From Drosophila persimilis (taxonomy: Eukaryota; Arthropoda; Insecta; Diptera; Drosophilidae), in assembly GCF_003286085.1 (NCBI RefSeq), contig NW_020825294.1:9424001-9488000 (forward strand): a DNA stretch of 64,000 nucleotides, in the 5' to 3' direction. The stretch's first letter is position 1; each line of letters starts with the position of its first letter. This document shows positions 23,032 to 36,600 of the stretch, piece after piece. A program made the translations under genes and the position numbers. The notes below the pieces were generated by a model. That model was not told the DNA's origin. It saw nothing but the letters and a program-made list of their open reading frames with translations, and ran no database searches.

Positions 23032-26000
23032 TCTTTCTGCTCATATCGGATCAGATCAGAAATCACTAGTGTCAGTGACGATTCCGGGATCTCTCGAGTG
23101 TGTTGTTTACCGCCAAGTGTTGCATTCGTGACTGCAAGTGAATGAAGAATTATGTTTATAGTGAATAAATGAATTGTGTTGAAAGGAATTCTATATAAAA
23201 TTTGGATGGTTGTTATTTCCGTATATTATATAAATATTTCTGAAAGGTCTTAAAACTAAAGGAAAGCTTAAGACCCTTTTAATTGCAATAGCCTTTAAAA
23301 TACGCGCCCAAAACAGTGGTGTGGGTGGGAATTCTGATAAAAGTAGTTCCATTATTTTTGAACTGAACTTCTAATTTTAAAACAGAGCAGAACAGAGAGC
23401 AGAATAGATCCTATAACTAAAAGGAATAGCATGAAATATTCAAGCAAGCTTTTACTGGAAATACCATCCAAACCTTTTCGGTAATACTCAAAAAGATAGA
23501 AAAAAAAGGGGTTTTCACTCAGTATCTCCATCTGATTTAAAAAAAAAAGTTCATAGAATCGCTAACCATCAAAAAGTGACACAAAAAAAGTATGAAATTC
23601 ATATTCAAAGCCAAACCGAAACGAAACCCAAAAAACAGCCAGAAAAACGCTAGTAAATCCTTCAAAAGCAGCTTTCAAATGATGCCCGCAGACAGTTTTG
23701 ATTTCGAACCCTGTGCTGACATTACTAGATAATTAAACAGAAATCGCAAGAATGGTTTTGTTACCCTCCTAAAATCAGAGTATAACTCATTCGCGTGTTC
23801 ACGTTTCGGGCGCGTTTTTAGCCGCCTTGTTGGCAATTTAGCCGCGACTTTGGCGACATTTGCCGTCAGCTGCGTGTTTACTGTAATTATATTTAAAATA
23901 CAAGAACAAAAGCCGAGTTATTTATGAAAACGAAACAGCAGGCAATGCCCCCTCCTCAGACAGGGGTCGTCTTCCCCTCTGCTGCACCCTCTGTCCCAAA
24001 GCCACCCTCTGAGGGGCCGGGTAATGGTCGTCACAGGATTTCCTTTTGGAGCTGCAATGCGTGTATTCCTCTTATGGGTGTCCTGGAAAATTTGCCTACA
24101 AATGTGTCTGGCCCACTGTCCCCGGCTTTGTCCTGCCGTTTATGGCCCCCCACCACCCACCCACTCTAATGTTCCAATGGCTTTATGTGTGTGTGGCCGA
24201 GAGTGTTGCCTGATTTTAGGCGCGCCAACAATTGCATACGAGTACATTCCATTTATGTATGTTTCACGACTGCTGCCGCGTGGCCTGGCGGTAATTTAAA
24301 GTTCATTGATATCCATAAAATGCAGTGTAAACACACACTCTCACACAGAAAGACACGCACACCACCAGTGGACAGACGGACAGACGGGCAGACGGACGGA
24401 CATTTCCATGGAAATCTATTTTCTGTCTGTTTCAAATTTGTTGCAAATATGTTGCATACTTTTCGGGATGATCTCGCATAATAGATTCCATTCCTGGCCC
24501 ATAACCGGGGGGGCGGGGAGGGGACCCATGGGGGTGGCAGCAGCAGCATAGGGCACATCACAGCACATGTTTTTCGGCCCATGTCATTTCTCTGTCATTT
24601 GCATTTTACACAGAAAATTTGATCTATTTTTGCTGTTATCATGTTGATTGTGATTGGAGTTTTCACTAAAGAGAATTTCGGGGTGGCAGAGCCAGGAGCA
24701 GGTGGGATAATGGTGAAACGAAAACATTTTGGTTACCAAATGGTTCCCACAAATTTAAATGGGAAACGTAGATGCACTTGAGGGACTTGGACCTCAATCT
24801 GTACATTGTCCATCCACTGTTGGTCTTTTGATTCCATATGGAATAGAATCTCTCATCCTCTGATACACTTATCGCTCAGACACTCCGCCCTAGAGTCAAA
24901 GTCAAGTTCCTACATATGGCATATCAATTGCAAATTACCTAAGCTCGATTTCCCAGGGAAAAAACACAAAAGAATTCAATGGAGGGCCCTCAGCAGTTTG
25001 ACATAATGGCCCCGACATGTGAGTGCTGCTCGGCAGAAGGCCTGCTCTGCTGCAGCTCTACGCTCCACCTTTGCCTCTATGTTGCCTCGAGCCATTGTTG
25101 TTGCTGTTGTTAATAACAAGCGATAATAATCAACTTCCGTGCTGGAGGCGCTCGTAGGAGGAGAGTGCAAAAAACATACTGAAAAACTGAGTAAAACTTT
25201 GCATACTTCAGCCACCGCCGCAGTGGAAAATCTACTGTTTGATTTATGCTAATTTTATGCAGGGCCCTTTCCCTCAAACCGAAGCCAAGGCTCGATTAAA
25301 AATGTGAAAAGCTAGTAGGAAAAATATTTTTTTGAAAAATGTCGAAGTGCCATCAGCGATAAGAGTCGAAATATATCACGTGTTAATTAATGTTTGCACT
25401 GAAAATTGAAATTGCACTTGCTGGCTGGGGTGTCACTCTCAGTTTTCCAGCATCAGGAAAATTATTAGCCACACAACCTGGTGAGGGGAGGCCCCCTCTC
25501 GCCACACACATTATATTTTGCACATAATTTAACAGCTAATTATACAAATTGTGGATGTGTGGATGGTATGAGTAGGAGGAGGACTTTGCATGTCCGAAAC
25601 CATAAAAGTAATATACGACTTCGAGAGCAGGCCCCCAAAAATGTGGCCATGAGCAGCAAGCTCTTATATTGTGTCATAAATATTTTGTACTTTGTTTTGG
25701 GGACAAAGGAATAGAAGAGCAGGGGCAGAACGCGGGAGGGCCCTTAATCAGAGGCTATGTACGATCATAATTGAAGCGTCTTTTCTGCTCCAATTAAAGA
25801 ATAAATTTCCCTCTCCAATTAGTTACGCAAACAGCGGCCTAACGCCATCGATACAGTCACTTTCTCGGCTTTCATATGGCTTCGGGCTACAAATAGGATT
25901 GTGGCAAGGCTGTAGGTCTATGGCCAGAGGCTATGGCTATCACCTGTCTGTCTGTCTGTCTGTCTGTCTGTCTCCTGACATGGCCCCGCATGCTCTAAAT

Positions 26001-27631
26001 TATTAATAATATTGCCATGCCCATTTGCCAGACGTTTTTAGTGCCTATCGTAAGCCCCGTTCCCGCCTTTTGGCCGTTTGCAGTGCAGGTTCTGTTGAGG
26101 CCTGTCCATTGTCTGGTTGCCTGTGTCTTTTGTAAGTCTGTTTTGTTTTTTTTCCAGGGCATGCCATGTGAATGTCTGCCAAAGGACACCACACACCGGC
26201 AATCCAGTTTTCAATTGTGCTAAATTATGTAAAAATCAATAAGAAACAACACACAAAGTGGAGGGGCGTAGGGCGGACAAAGAAATTTTAATGAAATGTC
26301 ATTTTAAAATTGTTCCTGTCAGTTTGTGGGCGCCAGAAAGTAGGCTTTTCCTTCCACTTCGGTCCTTGTGAAAGGCACAATCGTTTGCATGTTGTCTGAC
26401 TCATGGTCGAATGGAAAGTTAATAAAGTATTTGGGCAAGGATTTGGGTAGACAGAGTCAGCTACGGATTCAATGTGTTTTCATTGTGAAACAGCTTCAAA
26501 ATATAGGTCTAAATACATCAGGAAAAGCGACCAATGCCTTTGTAGACATTAGACATTTCAGTAGTACCAGTTTATATACCTAGCTTAGCTCTTAATTTTA
26601 GTAGTTTTTCCAAGGACCTAGACCTTAAACAAAAGTGTGATTACAACTGCATTGCACCAGAGCCTCTGTAGAATGTTTTCCTTACTGATGTCACATACAT
26701 GAGACGCCTAAAAGCAGGCAATATAAGTAAACTTTGACATAAAGCGCAACTATTTCGGACTCATTGGAGACGAGGACGAGGACGAGACGAGACGGGAAAC
26801 CCTCTCCTGCCACGCAAACGATGCACGATTTTATGCTTTATTTACGAGGCCACACACGAGCAGCGTCAGCGGTAGCCAGCGAAACATTTCATTTCCGTTC
26901 CATAAACAGTTTTGGCCCTCTGGCCTCTGGCCATGCTTAAATGCCATGAGAATGAAATGAAATGAGCAGGGAGTCCTGGAAGAGGACATGCAACACCTTT
27001 GGTAAAAAGATAGTTGCCGGCTCGTACTTAATTTCTGGCAGGGCAGGGCAGCTGTTCGCCAGCACAATTTACACAGACCGAACACGCCAGCAAAATTCGA
27101 ATAACAGGCAAAAGATAAATGTACGATGAACCTGCCTCAAAACATCCGGCGAGGAAGAAGGGCCCGCACCAGTCTGGGGGCCCACACTTTAAACTTGAAA
27201 CTTTTTAATTTGGCGAATTTTCAACGCCCTCCTCCCGTAGCACCCCGTCCCCACCGTCCCTCCAGGCATCATGATTATTGTTTACCATTGTTTCGCAGCA
27301 GTTTTTGATTCTGTTTTCAAGTACTTTTTGTTGAACTTTCCCACAAGCTGATGCCATTAGAGAGGGGCGATGGGCGCTAATGACTGCCAATTACGCGGCG
27401 CGGTCGTTGCCGCACTCAGGCTGATCCTTTCTCTGCGGAAGGTGTGAGGGATTTCTGGTGGCATAACAAGCCTGTTTTTTCCCCATTTATTCTGTGATGT
27501 TTGCATATTAATATGATCGTTCTACAAACAGTTGGGGCTCTAATAACTATAACAAGTACATAAATGGTTTCGTGCGACTAATCGTGTGCTCAATCAAAGA
27601 AGAAGAAAAGGTGAACTTCCAAAAACAAAAA
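23032..27631 (+). other. putative 5'UTR exon and first intron of the second DIP gene
   Basis: No family-like frame. A CTACAAACAG acceptor-like site at about 27530 would join a non-coding leader exon to the exon carrying the ATG. A (CTGT)n run is at 25944-25974. Confidence 0.4.
25944..25974. repeat. (CTGT)n microsatellite
   Basis: Seven tandem CTGT units in the upstream intron. Confidence 0.85.
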
Positions 27632-30600
27632 ATGTATACAATATCCACACAATGCCAGAGTCCGGCTAATGGCTTCAGATTGGCTAATGCCATCAAAGTT
27701 GTGCTCCTAGTTGTCATCCTAATGTGCCAGCAATGCCATCTGCAGAGAGTGGAGGTGCCGCCAGAAGCCATAGGTAAGTTCCACCGGTTTTCAAATCCCC
27801 ATTTGTTTCGTATTCAAGCACACATATTATGCCAATATTTCTCTGTTTCCCTTATAAATCCCTATCCCCTTGCTGTGATTTCTTCCATTATGTTCCAATT
27901 ATCCGGCAATCATCTCTAATACCAATCGAATGCCACATTTCTCGATTACAGTTGATCCCAAATTTAGTTCACCGATTATGAATATGACAGCGCCCGTGGG
28001 ACGTGATGCCTTCCTCACATGCGTCGTCCAGGATTTGGGACCCTATAAGGTACGAAGCATATCCCTATACATCTCCCTATCCCGCCGTAGAACAAATCCT
28101 GTTAATAACCGAATGTCAAATAAGCAAACTCGGGCAGATGTTCCGGCTTCCAGTTCCGCTCCCGACTCCAGCTCGGACTCAATTACACACTCAATAAGCA
28201 GCCACAAAACCCCCAGCCGGTCGCATTAATATTCATTAACGTTTTACCATTTCCCAGACAGACTCGGAATCAGTCCCAGTCAGGACCCAGTCCCCCAAGT
28301 CGGGGTAATCTCAAAGACCAAATCTCGACACTCGGAATGGCGGTGGAAGTGGAAATGAAAGTGAAAATAAAAACATAAATAGGGATATGGCCGGGGTCCG
28401 GGGGGCCGGGTGGGGGCTTTTCGAATGACAAAAGCGAAAATCACATAAAAAGTAATTGAAATATGAATGAGGACGTGTTAAGCGAGTGCCGAAGGAGAAC
28501 GAGGGTCCTTTATCCCTGTCTGTATTTGTATATTTGCATTTGTATTTGTTTTGGGGGAGCGGCACCCCCAAAAGGTAACAGACGTACATCTCCATTGAAG
28601 TGCAGAAAGCATTATCCTACGGACACTCCACGGGGGGTTGGAAGGTGCGGCGCGCTTGGGGATGTGCCACAGAACGGGGGGATGCGACGTGGATGTGGCG
28701 GCGGATATCCAACCCTCAGTCAGTGCCATGGACAATTAAGCGATGTTCCCGCTCAAAGATAATTGAGCAGGCACTTGGGTGTAATTACTTATTTTATGCT
28801 GACATCGTGTGTGTGTTGGGAAACGAACTTAAATTCAATTTAAACGAAAATAATTCATTAGCCTTCGATACGACAAATGCTGTAAATTAGCCCCTCATTT
28901 CATTTATTTATGGGGGAAACTATTTTCCCATATTATGCGACATAGGAAAATAACTTGGAATACCTTCACGTGTTGACATGTCAGGGGGCGAAATGAGAAT
29001 TGGGGTTCCCTCATTTACACATGCAACTCGTTTCCTGTCCTCTCCTGCGGCTCCCTTCCTATACAATATATACAAAATATTTTCAGCTTTTTAGCTTACA
29101 AGCTGCGTGCTTTATCGCATAATAATTTACCAGGGTAATTGTACAATTACGATGGTTGGTTTGGTGGGGGAAAAGAGTACATTTCTTGAATAGTTCTGCG
29201 AATAGATTGTTTTTTTTTTTTTTTTTTGCTGTATATAATTGAACGGCTTTGCATGCGCCAGAATTTGGTTCAATTTCGGTTCATTGTGGTTCACGTGAGA
29301 CTTGCTTTGGGGATTCTGGTGGCATGCCAGATAAGTGTTATCTGATGGATGTCGCTGGAATGCGGCTAAAGCTAGTTAGCTTCACTAATAAATATCAATT
29401 ATGTGGAAGATTACGCCCTGCTTTTAGATTGGGCCCCAACCCTGATTTTATGAACCATTAAAAATGCGAAAGATGGTTAATTCCGTATATTCAAATGCAC
29501 GATAAATACATCATATAACAAATCATTTACTGTACAGATGGTAGCCCTGAATGCTAGGTTTTATAAGAGAGTTTATAAGAAAGCAGAATGGTTTACCCCT
29601 ATCTTCCGCCTTTCTATTCTTTATTATCATTCTAAGTCTTAGTCCTGTCCATTACTCTCATTAAATGTTTGCAAAATTCTTTATCATACAGGTGGCGTGG
29701 CTTCGGGTCGACACCCAGACAATTCTGACCATACAAAACCATGTAATAACCAAAAACCAACGCATTGGCATTGCCAATTCCGAGCACAAGACCTGGACAA
29801 TGCGCATCAGAGACATCAAAGAGTCGGACAAAGGATGGTAAGTCCACAGTACAGACCAGGCCAAAAGGATGCCTGTGGTTCTAGTAGTGATGCGACTGCA
29901 GTTAGTATTCAAATTTACAATTTTCTCACCCCACTCCAGGTACATGTGCCAAATCAACACGGATCCAATGAAAAGCCAGATGGGTTACCTGGATGTTGTG
30001 GGTAAGTCTATGAAGGCAATGGGAGGGCTTAGCAATTCTCAGCCTTTTTTCATTTGGTTAGTCAAACAATCATACGCCCCGTTGCCATGGCCTGGTTCTC
30101 GTTCTCCCTCATTGTTCGAACAGTATTCCACGTAACAAAACAGGAACAAATATTAAAAAAAATCCTGAATCCAGAACAACAAAAAACACACAAAACAAAC
30201 CGTTTTCGCTGGACGTAGAAGAAGAGAGAGCAGCATCGCTGCAGCGAGGGGCCCTGGTAGGACAAAGAGCCACCGGCACACACCCAATGGAGAGGGATTC
30301 CGCTGCATAATAACCGCCAGAAGGAGTCAAAAGCCGAAACGTACTCGCGCACAGGACCCAACGGTGGCTAGCCCTGGGCGTAAGCTCTCAATTGTGACTG
30401 CTTAAACATGTTTAACCGTCCACTGAACCGCAGAAATTGTTGATTTTGAATTAAAACGGCACTGCGAATGCGGAGGCAGCATAAGAAATGCTCTCTCACG
30501 GGTCTCTCACCCGAGGAAGTGGTTCAGCAGCGGGGGTGGGGGCTTGGGCCTCTTTTCGGTTGTCCATTTGTGGTTCATTTCGGGCCCTACCACTGCCCCA

Positions 30601-33600
30601 TCAGTAGTCCCCGCATGGGGGACGCGCTACGAGTCGGCCGCCACTCGTTCTGTGCCTAAATACCTTTCGCTGGCAAAATCTAAATCAACGCGCTAAATAT
30701 TTTAGCCACCATTGCAGTCGGCGTAGCATTCACTGGCAAACACGAAAAACTATAATCAACTGTGTGTATTTGCACTGGATAATCAGTGGGCATGAGACAG
30801 TGGCGCAAGGATCATTGGGAAAGTGGTGAAAGGTAGTGCCTTATGGTGGAGATACTTTGGGAGGGATAGCGACAGCTCTTACGTTGAGTGAAAGAGTGGA
30901 AAGGGAATGGAATATGTTTTAGAAAATATATCTGCCTTCAAGATCATAACAATCCTTCTCCTCGAAATGTTGTTCCTCCTCTGTACCATTTCACTAATAT
31001 CTACTAATTATAAATCACAACTTCTACCACTGTGCAATATTGAAAGGGGTGCCCGAAGCGCCAAGAGAGAGGCAGGAAAAACGGCAACGGGAAACGTTCG
31101 AGTTGCGAGCCAGCGGATGGCGGATGGCGGATGGCGGACGATGGTGGCCTGGTGGATTGGTGAATGGTGGACGGTGGACGGTGGTCGTTTCTGATGATTT
31201 TCGTGACCAAGTGCAGTTAAATAGTCAACGACAAACCGTAGAGGAAGCGACACCGCTCTCACCTTTTGGGTCTCCGCACTGCTTTTTCCCACTCTGCCAC
31301 ACACACACAGACAGGCAGGTAGGCAGGATATATACGATAGCGTACGATAGAGGGGCCAGGCGCCCCGCATTCCTGACATTTAAGCTGATGAGATATTCAT
31401 ATGCAATGTCCTCGTTTCAGATTTTTGCACACAATTTCATTCGCGGGTTTTTATTGTTTCGTTTTTAATGAGGAAAACATCTATTGACACGACAACTGAA
31501 ATGGTTTAGATCTGATTGGAGTTCGGCCTCGGGGAGCTCGTATTGTAGATTGGTATATCTTTAACAATTTCATTTACCTTTTCTTGTCTTGATTTTCCGG
31601 TATTATGTCTGCTATTCCCTGTACACACCTTCTCCAGCTGCCATTTCCCGCACTCGCCCCTAACCTTGGCCACTTAATGACCGTCCAGTGGTCACCACAG
31701 GACACAGACGCGTCCTGTCCATGCGCTGACTCACTCCGCTCCGTACTGCCACGTACTGCCCGTACTGCCTGCCCCTCTCTCGCTGCCGTACTATAACAAG
31801 CTGTTTGTCAACACCAGCACATTTTTTGGTCATTTACCAACCACATAATTGCGGGATATTATATGCATACAGAGACCCGGAGACCACACACCAGAGGCCG
31901 CCATTCCATTCCGTCCCATCTCATTCCATTCCATTCCATCCGTGTGGTGTGACCCTTCACGACCCCACTCGCTTCCTGGCATTATTACGTTTTCATGGTT
32001 CATAGGTTGTCCGCTGTGGGTGTCCGCTGTGGGTGTCCGTCTCCCTCACTCTCACTCACCGTTCACCGTCTCTGTCTCTCTCTCTCTCTATATGTTCTTA
32101 CCAGTGTGGCCGCGGTAATAATTTGTATTTTCAGGACATGTGAAAAGTTTGTCCTTTAAACAAAGGCGCATATACTCACACATGTACTCCCACGTTTCGC
32201 TACAGCTACAGGCAGCCACAGGCGGGAATGTACGAGCACGAGTATCTTTCGGTGGTTGCAGGCAGGAAAAATGAATCACGATCCACCGCTAGGGGACACA
32301 ATCCAAGCAAATTATTTAAATGAAAAATTACATATTTAAATCATTTAAAACGATTCCAGCTCATACTCTGTTTTATTGTTCTCTTCTCTCTTTTCTCCCA
32401 TTCACAATATTTTTTTAAATGTTTGTTATAAACATTATCTACCACGACGAACCGTCTGGCGACCTCGATTGCAACCCGATTGCTCCTGCCGCTGCTGCTC
32501 TTGTTGCTGCTGCAGTACCGCCGGATATCCTAGATTATCCTACAAGCACGGACATGGTCGTTCGCGAGGGCAGTAACGTGACGCTCAAATGCGCTGCAAC
32601 CGGTTCACCAGAGCCGACAATTACATGGAGACGTGAAAGTGGAGTGCCCATCGAGCTGGCCAGCGGAGAAGAGGGTAAGTTCTGGGTTCGGGTACAGGTA
32701 CTCCTGGTACTGTTACTGGGATTCGAATTTTGGTTTTACGGTTCAAGCACTCAGAGAAATCAGAGGCCATAGGACATCGAATCTTGGCTTGATTGATATT
32801 TATGGAGGGTTCCGTATGGCAAGAAATATTAAATAAAAACATCGAATTAATAGTTTGACCATTAAATAGCTAGCACCATTCCATATTTGTTGTATTCTTT
32901 AAAATATAGGATATGCACTGCTGCACTTAAGACATAAGATCTTTTCCATTGGGAATTTTTAAGAAGAAGTAATATTATCCGATAAAGAAATCAATTATCT
33001 ATTTTTTAAACAAAAGGAGGTCTACAAAAATGAAGTTTTTTGATAGTGTAGCGATTTTTGTATCGATATTCAATCTTATAAAAAAATGATATCTAATTTT
33101 GCACCACAAAATATGGTTTTCTAAATGTTCAAGCCGATAATTTCATAGAAAATATCTGCTTATTTTTCTGACTGTAATATACGTTCCCCTTTCATCGACC
33201 ACCCCTACTCGAACCCTCTCCGAAACCCGCCTCTCTTGATTTGTAAGTACTTTTGCTGTTGTTGTGGAAGTCGCCGCCACCGCCGCCGTCATCGGCATCG
33301 GCATCGGCCGCCTGCATGAGGTCTGCCATCCAACATTGAGGAGTGGAGTGGAGTACTCTTACACAAAAAAGGCAGCCGCTGCCGGCAGCCTGCCAGAGCC
33401 AAAGGCTCTGAAGCTCTGGTCTCGGCCCGAAGCCGAGAAGTGCACCTACCTGCAGGTGTGGGAGGAGGCCTTCGTCCTGTACGTGGCATAGCACCAGTAG
33501 GATGGGAGGACTGCAGGACTGTGGCCAGCATGCGAGAATTTTCGCCCGTTTTGCCCGCTGATGATGATGATGACGTCTGACTGACAGAATTAGCAAATGG

Positions 33601-36600
33601 TTAAGGACCATAGAGTGTTTGGGAGGGTTCACATATCCTCGCACAGGGTCGGTTCGGGTCGGGATGAAGGATGAAGGTGGAACAGGGCCAGATTTACTAA
33701 TTGGCCTTGAAGTGTGTTCGTTCTCATTCGCGTTCGACAGTCTAGAGAGGAGTTGGAAAATTGCACAAACATTTTCAATTTGGAAAATTCTTTTATTGAA
33801 ATATGAGTTCATTTTGTATTCCTCTGCACATGGGAAATGATTCATTTACCGATTCATTCATAAAGTTAGCCCATTCAATGCAATATTGATTCAATATTAA
33901 TTATAAATTATGTCAAGATCGTCAGTGTGTGAGAGCGTACATTATTCAGCGCAATAAGGGGAATATTATTTTAAATATTTAAAAAATTGTAGTCAATGAA
34001 TATTCTGCATAAGGAAATTTGTTTTTCATTCTGAGATCACTGTCCACAAATATTTTTCAATACATCACAAAATCCATAAAAACATCAACATCCCCTGAAA
34101 TGTTGATTTCTCTATGGAATTTGAGCATGCCAAACATTTTAAATAATTTCCAGACCCCCAAAACAATCTCCCAGTGTTTATTAATGGCCTCGCATGAGTT
34201 ATCCTTTAAAGCATCTACAAAAAAAAGTAGCCGAGTCGAGCCCCATCAAAGTCCACACGAAAGACCAAAAACGATGTGAAAACAAACTAGACTCGAAATC
34301 AAAGGTGGCCTAGGAAAAAGCCCATGAAAAAAACCCCAAAACCCGTGAACAGGAAAAAATAAAAACACAACCAAATGAGAGAGCAAGTGGATGGGATATG
34401 GGTGAAAAAAAATCAGCATAAAGAGAACAAAAAGCTTGGCGAAATGACCTTTTCGCCGAGGCTTAAATGTCTGCCACCCAATTCGAAACGGAACGGGCCA
34501 TCGTCCAAACGAGCCTGCTTCCTGTCCGCAGAGTGGACCCATTCCGCATTCATATACACACTCGTATCATAGGTGCTCGTTGGAGGTAGTACCAAAGCAA
34601 GAGACAGGGAACATTATAAACTTTGTTGGGACTGAAGGCTCTTTAAGCACTAACTGTGGAAGGAGAGAGAGAGACTCTGGATAAAACATTGCCATAATAT
34701 AATGGAGGGAATTTCATATAGAGAAAGTGGTTTTTCCCTATATACTTATCCGAAAAGATTTGGATACAAATTAATTTTATACACCAGTATTGAATTTAAA
34801 CGATAATTATTCAGCCAAAACTCGATTTTTTCGAGCCAATTTAGATAAAGATACGAATATTTATCACTAATATGAGGGAGATATATATATATAATTCCTT
34901 GAGATACTATGTATCCTCCTCCTACTTTTTAAAGGATTTAAAAGATCCTTTAGTGTAATCCCCATTCGACATCCGATTCTGTCACCTTTTCATACTGTGT
35001 TTTTAACCTCCTTTTTCCTGGTGAAAGTTTTCTTTTTCATTTGAAATTTGATTATTTGGTTTGTGTTGTTGCTGCTGCTTCGAAATGAAATGAAATCGTC
35101 CGAACAAAAGTAAACTTTTATGCTATGGCTATGGCTACGGCCATGTCGGGGGCTTGAACCGAATTACACGTTTTTCGAGGCTATTACGTTTAATGACCGG
35201 GCCTGAACCCACCCACAAAAAAAAGGAACAACAACGAGGGGGAGAAAAGAGCAGCGTGGCTAATAAGCGAGTCGAAGTTCGCGGCAGGTCGAAAAGGCAA
35301 ATCAATAAACGAAAAATCAGCTTATTATTATGTCCCGCAAGCTCTCCGTTTTCCGCGCAAACTACCTCTCTAACAATATCAAGCGCAAAATAGCCAGAAC
35401 TTCCGCTTCCGGTGCACCCTGTGACCATGGTTGGGATGGTGGGAAGGGGGTCGGAAATCGTATATCCTATCCATATCATCGTCTGCTCTGCTGCCGGCTT
35501 AAACCCACAGCCCAGACACTGTGCAATTTATATTATATAAGCCATGTTCGACTATCAGAACAGGATGTTTGTCCGGCCCCCGCCGAATGCTCCGGCCAAC
35601 AGCATCATAAAAAGTCACCAATAGCGGGCCATGAATGGAGGGGGCTCTGCTCTGTTGCATGCAACTTTTGTTGTGGCACTGCCTCTCTCGTTGAGTGCGG
35701 AGCTTAGGCAAATGTAATAACTATCATTACATGGAGAAGGGGCGGCAGGAGGAGGAGCATGGGCATTTGGTAGATACATTTGTAGTTATGATGTAATTAC
35801 GAGTCGAGTGTAGGTGTCGGGGCCATTCTCTAAAAGTTTTACTAAAAACTCAAAAGAGAGATATCCAACATAAGTTTTTAGTGCTGCCACCACAAACGCC
35901 ACAAGCAACTCAATCTGATCTGTGTGCAGTTCCTAGAAGTAGAGGAACTGTTGACTCCACATTTAATTTAGGCTCTTACGACGAGTACTACGAGTACTGT
36001 GTCAAACTCTACGGAAGAGAACCGATGCTGAGCGCTGGACGATGATTTGAACTGATATGATATGATATTGGAAATAAGAAGGCTGCAAGTGTATGTGCGT
36101 GTGTGCAGTGGGAGCGTAATAAGGTTAAACATTATACGAAGAGGTTATAGGAAATATCTAAAGTTTTGGAAGCTGCTGCTCCGAACAGGAGGCTTTAGTT
36201 AAGCGTCTCCTGCTTTAAAAAACGATTTTAGGTACTCAAGTGGTTTCCTTTTTTGCAGTTCCCAGCGTTGAAGGCACCGATCTAATAATACCCAATGTAA
36301 AGCGTCAGCATATGGGTGCCTATCTCTGCATAGCTTCCAATGGCGTTCCACCATCAGTGAGCAAGAGAATAACCCTCATTGTGCATTGTAAGTGAAAGAT
36401 ACACCCATGTAGATACATAATATCTAATCTGTGAGTTCCTTCTTCGCAGTCGCACCAATGATCACCGTACAGAACCAACTTATAGGCGCCGTCGAGGGCA
36501 AAGGAGTGACATTGGAATGCGAATCGGAGGCCTATCCAAAGTCCATTAACTACTGGACACGCGAACGCGGAGAGATAGTGCCGCCAGGTGAGACAACCTA

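Noticed and set aside
22403-23131. 242-residue plus-strand open frame
   Set aside because: Low-complexity Ser/Thr/His/Arg text with no domain, overlapping the predicted Inr/DPE promoter. No splice or family support.
33192-33845. 217-residue minus-strand open frame, with an overlapping plus-strand frame
   Set aside because: Both strands are open because of GC-rich simple sequence. No domain and no consistent exon borders.
35330-35707. 125-residue plus-strand open frame starting [12 protein letters not shown]
   Set aside because: It has a true ATG and a basic start, but no family similarity and a Cys-rich tail from biased DNA. Inside a DIP intron.
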